DNA of 51,528 nucleotides from Candidatus Thalassarchaeum sp. (lineage in GTDB: Archaea > Thermoplasmatota > Poseidoniia > Poseidoniales > Thalassarchaeaceae), in NCBI GenBank assembly GCA_022449945.1, contig JAKURM010000005.1, positions 1 to 51,528 on the forward strand. The letters are read 5' to 3'. This document shows positions 19,864-29,469 of this stretch, one piece after another (position 1 is the first letter of the stretch; every line of letters starts with the position of its first letter). The translations under genes were made by a program, and so were the position numbers. The notes beneath the pieces were generated by a model. The model did no database searches. It was not told the origin of the DNA and saw only the letters and a list, made by a program, of their open reading frames with translations.

Positions 19864-19886
19864 AACCGTTCTACGAACGGTTAAAA
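19864..19886. promoter_or_regulatory. 8-bp inverted repeat abutting a TATA-like GGTTAAAA, upstream of aglB
   Basis: AACCGTTC (19864-19871)-TAC-GAACGGTT (19875-19882), GGTTAAAA at 19879-19886; in the purD-aglB gap. Confidence 0.45.
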
Positions 19887-19942
19887 CAAGCGTGAAGGTC
19901 GCGGCGCTGCTGAGCCCTAGGCTTGATGGTCCGGTGGATGGG

Positions 19943-22900
19943 ATGGAGACTGAGAGCGATACCACATCTGGGCACAACATTGTGTACGATATTGCCTATC
20001 CAGCGATAGCTACTATTACCCTACTTGGACTTCTTTTTGCCACTTGTATTTTGGAGGGAAGGGACCTCGGTGGCGAATTCATTTTCGATGCCATAGCACT
20101 TCCTCTAGCCATCCTAGTCTCTTCGCTTTCCGGACGATTCACGTCTCTTATTCCAATCGCCTCATCTGGACTCAGGGTTTCTGCGCTCGCATCTGCTTTG
20201 CTGGCCTTTTCGCTTTTGGCAAATATCATCTCCCCTACGAATTTTGACCACTTGTTCGTTACGATGTTCTTCATCACAGGTTTGGTATCGGCAATCCTCG
20301 ACGAATGCAAGAGGTTCGAAGAATCCTCAATTTTCTTCTCTGTAATCATTGGAATGCACATTTCAGTGACATACGCAGCGGGACTGGGGATTTCTACCGG
20401 CACCACATCATCAGAACTACTTAATGTCCAGAGGACCGCAATAGGTACTGCGTTCTTTACATTCTGGCTCGCCTCAATTTCATTAGGCTTCCTTGTTTTG
20501 CTGGCAATCAGAGGGGCACTTCAGGAACGTGGCTCTGGTAAGTTTTTCTCCGGCCTACCTAATTTCTCTGAAAGCAAAACACCAGTGATCTACTCTTCTC
20601 TAGTACTTTTATCATTCATCATTCCGTTGGTTTGGCTGGGAAGGCTTGAGGAACTCTCGGAGTTCTCGGATGGAAAGCATCTTGGTTTTGTCTGGGGTAT
20701 TTTCTCGGCCTTAGTGGTAATCACTCACTCATTCTTCAGGTCCGAGGGTTGGCATGTATTGGGATCCGTCCTAGCAATAAACTGGGTATTGTATACAATT
20801 GGACATCTACATGAGATTGGCAATAACCTGCCCTCACTTTTCTCCGAGGAAGGATTCATTGGTACATTCACATGGTTCTTCCTTGGCTTCTGGTTGAATT
20901 TCTTCGCAATTTTCTTCGCATCTAGGGGTGTTTTTGGAGACATCGCACCAAGACGGGAGAATGGCGCCTTCAGGAACTGGTGGGGAGAAAACTCCTATGC
21001 AGTGTTGGTTGGGTTGGCATTTGTCACAGCACTGGTAGTCAGGACTGCCTGGAACATCATTCCGGCAATGAACGCCCAGGGCACTGGTCATTGGGATTTG
21101 ACAGGAGGTTCTGACCCTTGGTACATGAAGAGGGTCGTCGACTACGTGATCGCAGAAAGGAGCCACCTCATATTCGATCACGATAGGTCATATCCATTGG
21201 GCGGAATAAATCCTCGGCCGCCTCTTTTCTCCTGGTCGCTCGCACTTGGTGGTCTCGCGCTTTCCTGGGTACTCGAGGTTACTCCAGGAGAAGCCGTCTG
21301 GTGGTCAGTCGCGGTATTGCCAGCATTTTATGGGGCTCTAATCGTTTTCCCAATTTCTGGAATAGCCTCGCGTGTACACAGTAGGAATTCCGGCATAATT
21401 GCAGCTTGGTTGATTGCTTTGATGCCGGGCCACATGAGTCGTTCGACCCTTGCAATGGCCGACCACGACTCATTTGCAATGCTATTCCTTGCAATCGCAT
21501 TTTTCTTCTGGATCAAGGCACTCGAGAACCTTGAACACAAGAAGATATTTGATTCAGCTAGCCCAAATCCTCTGTATATCGTTGCAGGGATGAGAGAGAC
21601 ATGGCGTCAGAATCCCGCCCTAATGGCAAATGCAACTATGTCAGGAATAGCATTCTCCGTGATGGCATTAGGTTGGAAGGGATTCGTATATGGGCCAGGG
21701 ATCCTATTCCTTGCATATTCTTTCCAGGTAGCAGTAAATATATTCCGAGGTAGGGACAGCCTCCAATTCACCTCGGCTGCTCTTCAGATGATGCTAACCT
21801 GCATCATTCTGCCAGCACCATTCTATGCATGGCCAGGGATGAACCTTCTTTTGGCCCCAAGCGGTATGCAGCCGATGTTCTACATTCTTGGCTTCACCTT
21901 TGCCGTAGGATGGGTCTCGAGCTCATTCAGAGACAAACCGTGGTTGCTTGTGGTGATTAGCGGCTCTGCCCTTTTCGGCTCAATTCTTGCTGTTCTTTAC
22001 GTGCTACAGGCTGCTGAACTCTACAATGGTTGGGACATCCTCTTCACTGGTGGATTCTACTTCTCAAAGAACAAGATTTTCAGCACAATTGGCGAGGCAC
22101 AGGCTCCGGACAGGGGAGTCCTTTTCGCATCATATGGGCCAATTATTTCTCTTATCGCAATCGGCTGTGCATTCGTATTGCTATGGAGGGGAATTAGGAG
22201 AAACAAGTCAAGCCTGACTCTACTGGGACTATGGGCGATCATTGCGACGTACATGGCTTGGACAGCGGGACGATTCATCATCAACGCGACCCCAGTGATG
22301 GCCATCGCAGGAGGCATTGGAATCTCGATGCTATGGGATAGTGCGAACTTCTCAGCGTTTACCAAGGTCAGGAGGAACTCCGGCATCGGCACTCCAAGAA
22401 CCAGGTTTAGATCCTTATGGCCAGCCACAAAGGCTCGTCCTGGAGTCCCTGCAATGGTACTGGTGATATTGCTGGTGTCCTCCCAACACGCCACATATGG
22501 GATAGACTCAGCCATTCCACGAGGTTCAGAAGATGCATGGGATATGGACGAGGACATCTATAACCTAGCACCAGACATATTTAGACAGGATTTCTTCAAC
22601 CTATTCTCCGTACTAAACAGCGAGAAGTATGCCCCCGGTGGAACACAGGATCTATGGTATATGGGGACGTTTGGCCCGAGCTTCAACCAGGTTGGCTGGA
22701 ATGAGGCGTTCGAATGGCTATCGCAACAGGACTCGGATGTACCATTCAGCGAGAGACCAGCATTCGTGTCATGGTGGGACTATGGTTTCCAAGCCCTTAC
22801 ATCAGGTCAGCACCCAACAGTAGCAGACAACTTCCAGTCAGGCATTCCACAGAGCGGGGCCATGCTGCTGTCTGCCGGACAGGAAGACGTACTTGCGATG

Positions 22901-25900
22901 TTCATTGCAACCCTTGCTCAAGCTGATAGGAAACAAAATGGAGGGGACTTGGGACAAGAATTCGATACCGTACTTCTATCTCATATGAGTCCCGAGCAAA
23001 GGGATGAGTTCGAGGCGATTCTGAGTACAAACACTAGAGAATTCGTACTTCAAAGGGCCATGGGGGTTTCTGCGGTATATGGTGACACCGAACTCTTGAG
23101 TGGCTATTCCCTAGGTTCTGACGGAATTCCCCAATCGCTGACATCGTGGAGGGTTATTGACGAGGGAGAACAGTACGGCGAGTTAGTGTTCAATGAGTCA
23201 GAGGCCATGGCCATGTTTGACGAGGCACGCGGCTCCTCATCACAATCCGAAATCAGAGATAGCCCAGACCACTATGATTTCGGAGGATATCGATATACTT
23301 CCGACCTAATCAATGACTACGAAGACGTTTCTTCTGACCTGCATCGGATCAATGCCAAGTTTGCGATGATGAAGGCATTCCTGACTGTCGCCTTCGATCT
23401 GTCTGAATTGGTATCACTTTACGCCGGAATCTCTTCCATTGACTCATATGAGGTATCGGACTACGAATCTTCCGGAACCACCAGTAGGAATCATGAGATT
23501 AGGTATTTTGCGGTGGATAACAAGCTGTATCCCCTAGGTGGACTATACTATGGCGACTACCAGAGCTACCACCGAGGTCAAACTACTGGGATTTTCCACG
23601 CCCCAACTCGCCTTTCGGGACTCGACATAGGGACCTACATTTCTTCCACATACGAAACCACGAGAAACAACGACGTTGCTCGGATGACTCAGGCCGAGTA
23701 CGAGGAGCAGTATTTGTCGGATATCAGAGACCAGGCCGCAGGAGTGATAACTGGGAACGAAGTGATTCGTATGACCGATATCGACTACCAGCACCTGCCC
23801 GCATTCTTTGACACGATGATTGCGAGGACATACGTGGGCTATGGATCTTCAACACTTGGTCTCTCGGGACCAGCGGAGACTCCTTCTTCCTGGTTGGCTC
23901 CGCAGTACATCTCCGGAGCGCCCAATAGCTACCTGCAAGGGGCCATGGCACTTCCCGGGGCCATGATGAACCACTTCGTCATTTCAAACTGGTACGATGG
24001 GACCGATGGCGGACATTGCGAACTAAACTCTACAGGAGATAAGATCCAGCAGTCATGCGGAACCGAGTTCGACTCAAACAGACTCGTCAAGATTCTGAAG
24101 TATTACAGCGGTGCAACCATTGAGGGAACAGTTTCACTCGATGGTGTTGGGGTGATTCCTAACGCACGCATACTGATCGAACGCGATGCATTCAGTGGCG
24201 AAGAGGAAGCAGACGAGAACGGAACGGTTACCGATAGGGACTCTAGGACATTCTGGATCCCAATTGGAAGCACCCAAGCCGATGAGAACGGGCATTTCTC
24301 ATTCACAGTCCCAGCAGGCAAGATCAAGATTTCCGCATTCTCAGGAGAACCGGATTTGGACGCCGGAAGAGCGACTATCCAGATGTCCGGATTGGGCAGC
24401 TCCATGTACGAGCTTTGGGACGAGAAAAGCATGAACAGGAATGTAAATCCCGTTACGGGAATATTGGGCAACGTTTACGGCTCTACCTGGCTATCCGAGA
24501 CAATAGTAAACATCTCGGGTGAGGACGGACACAGCAACGGCCAATCGCAGATTGACGCATCAATCACCGTAAACCCCTCTACTGCATCAGGAGTTCTCAC
24601 CTGGTCGGGTGAATTGGATTTCGATGGAGAACCTGTTTTCGAGGCCAGCGTCTTACTGACCCCCAAGTCAGAAGAAGTAGCCATCCCCCCCTATTCAGCA
24701 CAAACCTCCGATGGCATGATGGAGGGAGAATCACTAGAGTTCAGCGGGATCGGAGAGGTCCAATTCACTGGACACGGCACCGTTGTTACTGAGGGAGTAG
24801 CCTCAGTTTCTGCATTCACTGGCACCCACACGCAGTCGGTTTTCGACAACCACAGCGTCACTGGTGAGGGGCAGTTCGATGGTCGGGGGACTCTTGAGGG
24901 CTCCATTACTGATGACAGTCCCACTCCAGAATGCACCGATTCAATGGTACCAGCTGGGAGTAATGTTTGTTACCTGGAGGATGACAAATACATGCTAAAC
25001 GGCACAGTAAATGCTACTGGAAAATTCACATCCGAGGGAAAAAGCAAGTTCTCGAGGTCCCTTATCCAGGCGACTTTCATTGGTGCTGGGACCTTCGAAA
25101 CTGACACGTCGGAGGAACTGACTACATACGGGACCATCAACGGAACTGGGACATTCTCTGGCTCAGGGATTTTCAGCGGCCCAATGGTGCAACCGGGCAG
25201 CTTCCACATAGTTGATGCACTTCCGGGCCAATACTCGATTTCCGTTGACTTTGGAAACGGTACAATCGTAAATCTCTCGACACTTTTCACAATTCCACAT
25301 ACCCCAGTTTCGGGTCATATACCGATTTCGGTTTCGGGTGGAGCTATGCGGGGGTCCGTTTCTCTGCCCTCAGGCAGAGTGCTAGATACTCCCGTATTCA
25401 TCTACCCAATATCAGACTCTGCTGAAAACGCCTCAGTCGAGTGTGCAGCAACCGCATCACCGCCGTGCATGGTCACTCCTAATCAGGAAGGATATTTCGA
25501 AGTCGGCCCAATTGTCCCTGGCTCATACGTCTTTGAAGTGGATGTAGACGACGACGGCTTCCCTGAGATTTCATCCACCTACGCATTCGGGCCAGATGAG
25601 GCTATCATGGCCGAATTCCCGTCCGTGGTACCTTCGATGTCGGATATTTCTTTCTCACTAGAGGACTCCGGCTCCATCGTAAGGGATTTGGAAATTATAC
25701 TCAGGCCGGAGAACCAATCCCTATCGACCGTTATCGCTGTTTTCGACAACGATTCAGGGACCTACTATGCAGAGTTATCCGAAGGAAATTGGATTTTGAA
25801 CTACACCCTTGGTGACGAAAAGCAGATTTGGCAACTTATCGAAGTTGGCAGTTCAGATATCACCGGTGAAACTTACCAATTCAGAGGTAGCCAGATTGTT

Positions 25901-28900
25901 CAAGGCAGCATCCATATGCCACAAAATAAGGACAATCCGGATCAATCGCCCCAAACGGTCCCCTTCCAGGGCCTAACTTTCCAATGGGATGGATTCGTTC
26001 TCTCAACAGCCACAGACGAAGAAGGTAACTTCAGCGTCATTCTCCCCCAGGATGCAATGATTGACGTCACAGTAGAGCGAATGATGGGGGTCGAGGGTTT
26101 CCTCTCAAATGGTAGCAGATTCCAGGTCATTGAGGATATGGGGAGGCTAGAAATCGAACTTGTTGATTCTATAGTCGTATTTGGATCTGTTAGCCTGAAC
26201 AGAGAGGATAATACCTACAACTCCGGATACTTGGGTTGGGAACCCGTGGACGTTATCGCTAGCAATAATGATGGCGAAATCACAGGATTCTGGAAGGAGG
26301 AGGTAAACCCGATGGGACTCTTCGAGATGCTGCTCCCCCTGGGGAATTGGACATTCATTCTCGATGCCGGAGAGCTGGGAACCGGCCCCGCAGTACAGAA
26401 GGAGGTCAACACCACTGTGAATGTAGAACTACTGCTTCTCGTCGATAACAGCACTGTTCGGATAGATCTGTTCATCGATGATGCAATGGATGACAACGCA
26501 TCCAATGGGACCTTGGTCCCCTATCCTTTCGAAATAATGCCACTCACATCAAACGGTTCCGGTTACTCTGTAGCCATTGATGGGGACGAGTGGTACTCCG
26601 AAGGCAGGGCAGAGGTCTCCCTTGAGCCAGGTAAGTACCGAATTGTGATAGACCGGGCCAACGCCTCCGCTGATGAGCCGTTCGATACCCTATATGACGT
26701 CAACGAAGTTTTCGATGTGGGCATGGATTCCTCAGTGATTGTCGAAAGGACGGTAGGATTCGAGCCCCTTTGGCTCGCAAATATCACATTCAGAAATGAG
26801 AGTGGCGTGCATCTCGTAAATCATGAGGTAATGTTCCACAATTTGGAAAGTGGCTGGATGCAGACTCATAAGACAGACGAAAACGGCCTGATTGTCGAAT
26901 ACATGCCCGAGGGCGAATGGATAGTCATTGTCGATGAATTCGAGACGTACCCAGGCGTGTACGAGGGATTAAGAGAAGCAATTTCTGTTTCCCAGGAAAC
27001 CGCAGCTATCCGGGAAAACTTCCAGACCTCCCAACTAGCTACGGTTTCGGTGTTCCTATCCTCCGACTACGTAGGCGAGGCAGTCGAGGAAATGTATCTG
27101 AAGTTCACCTCCCAAGAAGGATTGGGATACTTCACAGAAGCGGCCATTGGATTCGATCAGCCGATTGTGATTAGGACCACTCCAGGTCTTTGGAACGTTG
27201 AGATGAACCAGACTAATCAGGAAGGTGTTAGGATTTTCGTCGAAAACACATCATTGATAGATGGTGGTGTTGTTGTTTCCGACAACGTCTCATCATTCCT
27301 AACCGTACAGAGACTCGTCGAGCTCAGCGGGAAGGTTTACTGGGACCTAAATGACGATGGTACTCCTGGGTTCAATGAAGGATTAGAAAACGCCACAGTG
27401 ACCATTGGCTCCGAAGATCCGGAATCTCCTGCAATATCTCACGAACTCACAACAGGGCAAAGCGGAGAATGGTCAATTTTCCTACCTTCAATGAGTGCGT
27501 GGAACATCAGCGTGGACAAGGAAGAATACGGTAACTCTTCATCGTCTGTCTCACTACAGCAGTCTTCAGTAGTGGAAAATATCGAAATTGATGCAGGCGA
27601 AGTAGGAATATCCGGGACCGTCTCTTACGTCGACGACACATGCGTAACAAATGGCGAATGGGAAGTTGTGCTGATGCCCTCACATGGGATATCTCGCGAT
27701 AGAGTAGTTGCTGAAAAGACGGGCAACGCCTCATCTGGTTGGCCCGGTGGTTGGACTGCATCATTGGAACCAGGCAGTTGGATAGCATATGCCTCAACTA
27801 CAACCCAGTCTCAGTGCCAGTATTTGGTATCCATAGAGCCAATCTCAGTCGACGTTGATGGTGGTTTCGTGGAATCTGAACTCTCAATAGGTGGAAACCT
27901 GTTACTAGATACCCAGTGGTTAGATTACGAGGGTGTCGAACACGAACTAACCGAAATCGAGGAATACGATCTAGAGATCAACGTGGGAATGGGCATATCT
28001 TGGTCTGAGCAGCTGGGTGATGATGGAATTCTGAGGATTCTATTGCCAACCGGAAACATTGGGACTTCTAGCGAATTCATTCTGAGCGAGAACGGCAGGA
28101 ACGTGTCATACACTGGAGGCCAGGGAGTGAGTATTCGCGCATCACAAGACACCCCAGTTACCACACTTAGCATCGAACGAGTTTCGAATCAGGATATTGG
28201 ACTCGTCGTCTCTCCCTCTGGAATCGTCCAGGTAGATCTCAAGGACCCCGATTGTGAGTCGGATTGCGACTTCCAATCGGCGGAATTTTCAATATACGTT
28301 TCTTACGAGGGACACAATCCATTCGATTCATACGACGTCTCGGCCACTGTTCCTGGAATGGACGGGAACTATTGGGATGTCGAATTCCAGAACACCAGTG
28401 ATCCAGAGGACTGGCATGACTCTACTTCAATTGCTATGGGTCTAGACAACGAGACAAATTTGGAGCTCACAATCCGAGTCGTTCCGGCCAATAGGACATT
28501 GGCACACCATTTCCCTAGTGGGCACACAGTACTCGTAAAGTTCGCTACCCAACAGGGATATTCTACGCAAGCAGAGATGAGTGTCCAGATTCCAAGATAT
28601 TCTGGTTTAGAACTCAGTGATGAGTTCGCGGACACCGTATATTTCCAGTCAGAGCAGAAGTTGATAAATTTCCAGATACCCTATGCTAATCTGGGCAACA
28701 GTGATGAGATGCTGACCTTCCAGTTTGATCCTCCAGAGGGATGGGAAGTATCCGGCCCACTAATTCAACCAACGGCCCCGTTCTCGATGGGAACCTCTTC
28801 GATTACTTTGGTATACTCTGGCTCCGAAGAGTACCCGAGCGATTACTCGGAAATCCTGAAGTTCAACGTCTCCGACTCGATAAACAACACATACGAATTC

Positions 28901-29437
28901 CAGATCTCACTAGTTTTGGACTCCCCCTCTCTGTCTTTGGTAGGCGAAACAATATCCCTCCTCGGTGGTGGAACTGCAAGATACGGCTACATGGAAACCT
29001 ACGTTGTCAACGTTTCAAATGCTGGAAACGTCGAGGCTACAGGAGTTACTCTTCATGCCATGCTCTGTAGCGATATCCAGGATGACGATGATGACGGTAA
29101 CTGTGATAAATTCGAGAATGTAAACTCAAGTGCCGTTAGCGATGTGCCAAGCATGGGAGAAGCTGCATTCTACATCAATATGGATTTCACAGAATACGAC
29201 GGCTCCGAGATATTCTATATCCAGTTCGAAATCGGAGACGTCGAGAAGACGGGCAAACTGAGGGCATGTAACGATGCCGAAGGAAAGACATTCTGTGTTA
29301 GGGAGGCACAGCTAGGGTCCAGCTCGGACGACAATTCCTATCTACAATACATGTGGCTTGTGCTTGCAGCAATGCTCGTTTCACTTCTTTTGTACCTGAC
29401 CAGGCGTCCAGGAAGAAGGGTTAGCGCCCCGTTCTAA
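19943..29437 (+). CDS. aglB: AglB/STT3-type oligosaccharyltransferase fused to a giant C-terminal extension of CarboxypepD_reg/Ig-like repeats ending in a TM helix
   Basis: GHWDLTGGSDPWYMKRVVDY, ADHDSFAML, STIGEAQAP (TIxE-like), SWWDYGFQ (WWDYG) motifs; extension with IEGTVSLDGVGVIPNARILIERD-type domains; C-terminal YMWLVLAAMLVSLLLYLTRRPGRR. ATG 19943 preferred over TTG 19844. Confidence 0.9.
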   Translation: METESDTTSGHNIVYDIAYPAIATITLLGLLFATCILEGRDLGGEFIFDAIALPLAILVSSLSGRFTSLIPIASSGLRVSALASALLAFSLLANIISPTNFDHLFVTMFFITGLVSAILDECKRFEESSIFFSVIIGMHISVTYAAGLGISTGTTSSELLNVQRTAIGTAFFTFWLASISLGFLVLLAIRGALQERGSGKFFSGLPNFSESKTPVIYSSLVLLSFIIPLVWLGRLEELSEFSDGKHLGFVWGIFSALVVITHSFFRSEGWHVLGSVLAINWVLYTIGHLHEIGNNLPSLFSEEGFIGTFTWFFLGFWLNFFAIFFASRGVFGDIAPRRENGAFRNWWGENSYAVLVGLAFVTALVVRTAWNIIPAMNAQGTGHWDLTGGSDPWYMKRVVDYVIAERSHLIFDHDRSYPLGGINPRPPLFSWSLALGGLALSWVLEVTPGEAVWWSVAVLPAFYGALIVFPISGIASRVHSRNSGIIAAWLIALMPGHMSRSTLAMADHDSFAMLFLAIAFFFWIKALENLEHKKIFDSASPNPLYIVAGMRETWRQNPALMANATMSGIAFSVMALGWKGFVYGPGILFLAYSFQVAVNIFRGRDSLQFTSAALQMMLTCIILPAPFYAWPGMNLLLAPSGMQPMFYILGFTFAVGWVSSSFRDKPWLLVVISGSALFGSILAVLYVLQAAELYNGWDILFTGGFYFSKNKIFSTIGEAQAPDRGVLFASYGPIISLIAIGCAFVLLWRGIRRNKSSLTLLGLWAIIATYMAWTAGRFIINATPVMAIAGGIGISMLWDSANFSAFTKVRRNSGIGTPRTRFRSLWPATKARPGVPAMVLVILLVSSQHATYGIDSAIPRGSEDAWDMDEDIYNLAPDIFRQDFFNLFSVLNSEKYAPGGTQDLWYMGTFGPSFNQVGWNEAFEWLSQQDSDVPFSERPAFVSWWDYGFQALTSGQHPTVADNFQSGIPQSGAMLLSAGQEDVLAMFIATLAQADRKQNGGDLGQEFDTVLLSHMSPEQRDEFEAILSTNTREFVLQRAMGVSAVYGDTELLSGYSLGSDGIPQSLTSWRVIDEGEQYGELVFNESEAMAMFDEARGSSSQSEIRDSPDHYDFGGYRYTSDLINDYEDVSSDLHRINAKFAMMKAFLTVAFDLSELVSLYAGISSIDSYEVSDYESSGTTSRNHEIRYFAVDNKLYPLGGLYYGDYQSYHRGQTTGIFHAPTRLSGLDIGTYISSTYETTRNNDVARMTQAEYEEQYLSDIRDQAAGVITGNEVIRMTDIDYQHLPAFFDTMIARTYVGYGSSTLGLSGPAETPSSWLAPQYISGAPNSYLQGAMALPGAMMNHFVISNWYDGTDGGHCELNSTGDKIQQSCGTEFDSNRLVKILKYYSGATIEGTVSLDGVGVIPNARILIERDAFSGEEEADENGTVTDRDSRTFWIPIGSTQADENGHFSFTVPAGKIKISAFSGEPDLDAGRATIQMSGLGSSMYELWDEKSMNRNVNPVTGILGNVYGSTWLSETIVNISGEDGHSNGQSQIDASITVNPSTASGVLTWSGELDFDGEPVFEASVLLTPKSEEVAIPPYSAQTSDGMMEGESLEFSGIGEVQFTGHGTVVTEGVASVSAFTGTHTQSVFDNHSVTGEGQFDGRGTLEGSITDDSPTPECTDSMVPAGSNVCYLEDDKYMLNGTVNATGKFTSEGKSKFSRSLIQATFIGAGTFETDTSEELTTYGTINGTGTFSGSGIFSGPMVQPGSFHIVDALPGQYSISVDFGNGTIVNLSTLFTIPHTPVSGHIPISVSGGAMRGSVSLPSGRVLDTPVFIYPISDSAENASVECAATASPPCMVTPNQEGYFEVGPIVPGSYVFEVDVDDDGFPEISSTYAFGPDEAIMAEFPSVVPSMSDISFSLEDSGSIVRDLEIILRPENQSLSTVIAVFDNDSGTYYAELSEGNWILNYTLGDEKQIWQLIEVGSSDITGETYQFRGSQIVQGSIHMPQNKDNPDQSPQTVPFQGLTFQWDGFVLSTATDEEGNFSVILPQDAMIDVTVERMMGVEGFLSNGSRFQVIEDMGRLEIELVDSIVVFGSVSLNREDNTYNSGYLGWEPVDVIASNNDGEITGFWKEEVNPMGLFEMLLPLGNWTFILDAGELGTGPAVQKEVNTTVNVELLLLVDNSTVRIDLFIDDAMDDNASNGTLVPYPFEIMPLTSNGSGYSVAIDGDEWYSEGRAEVSLEPGKYRIVIDRANASADEPFDTLYDVNEVFDVGMDSSVIVERTVGFEPLWLANITFRNESGVHLVNHEVMFHNLESGWMQTHKTDENGLIVEYMPEGEWIVIVDEFETYPGVYEGLREAISVSQETAAIRENFQTSQLATVSVFLSSDYVGEAVEEMYLKFTSQEGLGYFTEAAIGFDQPIVIRTTPGLWNVEMNQTNQEGVRIFVENTSLIDGGVVVSDNVSSFLTVQRLVELSGKVYWDLNDDGTPGFNEGLENATVTIGSEDPESPAISHELTTGQSGEWSIFLPSMSAWNISVDKEEYGNSSSSVSLQQSSVVENIEIDAGEVGISGTVSYVDDTCVTNGEWEVVLMPSHGISRDRVVAEKTGNASSGWPGGWTASLEPGSWIAYASTTTQSQCQYLVSIEPISVDVDGGFVESELSIGGNLLLDTQWLDYEGVEHELTEIEEYDLEINVGMGISWSEQLGDDGILRILLPTGNIGTSSEFILSENGRNVSYTGGQGVSIRASQDTPVTTLSIERVSNQDIGLVVSPSGIVQVDLKDPDCESDCDFQSAEFSIYVSYEGHNPFDSYDVSATVPGMDGNYWDVEFQNTSDPEDWHDSTSIAMGLDNETNLELTIRVVPANRTLAHHFPSGHTVLVKFATQQGYSTQAEMSVQIPRYSGLELSDEFADTVYFQSEQKLINFQIPYANLGNSDEMLTFQFDPPEGWEVSGPLIQPTAPFSMGTSSITLVYSGSEEYPSDYSEILKFNVSDSINNTYEFQISLVLDSPSLSLVGETISLLGGGTARYGYMETYVVNVSNAGNVEATGVTLHAMLCSDIQDDDDDGNCDKFENVNSSAVSDVPSMGEAAFYINMDFTEYDGSEIFYIQFEIGDVEKTGKLRACNDAEGKTFCVREAQLGSSSDDNSYLQYMWLVLAAMLVSLLLYLTRRPGRRVSAPF

Positions 29438-29469
29438 TACCATGCCGAGGACCAGCGAACGGTGCCACC

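Noticed and set aside
19996-20406. Antisense ORFs within aglB (19996-20406, 22057-22557, 24103-24471)
   Set aside because: Mirror the AglB coding frame; no recognisable domains.
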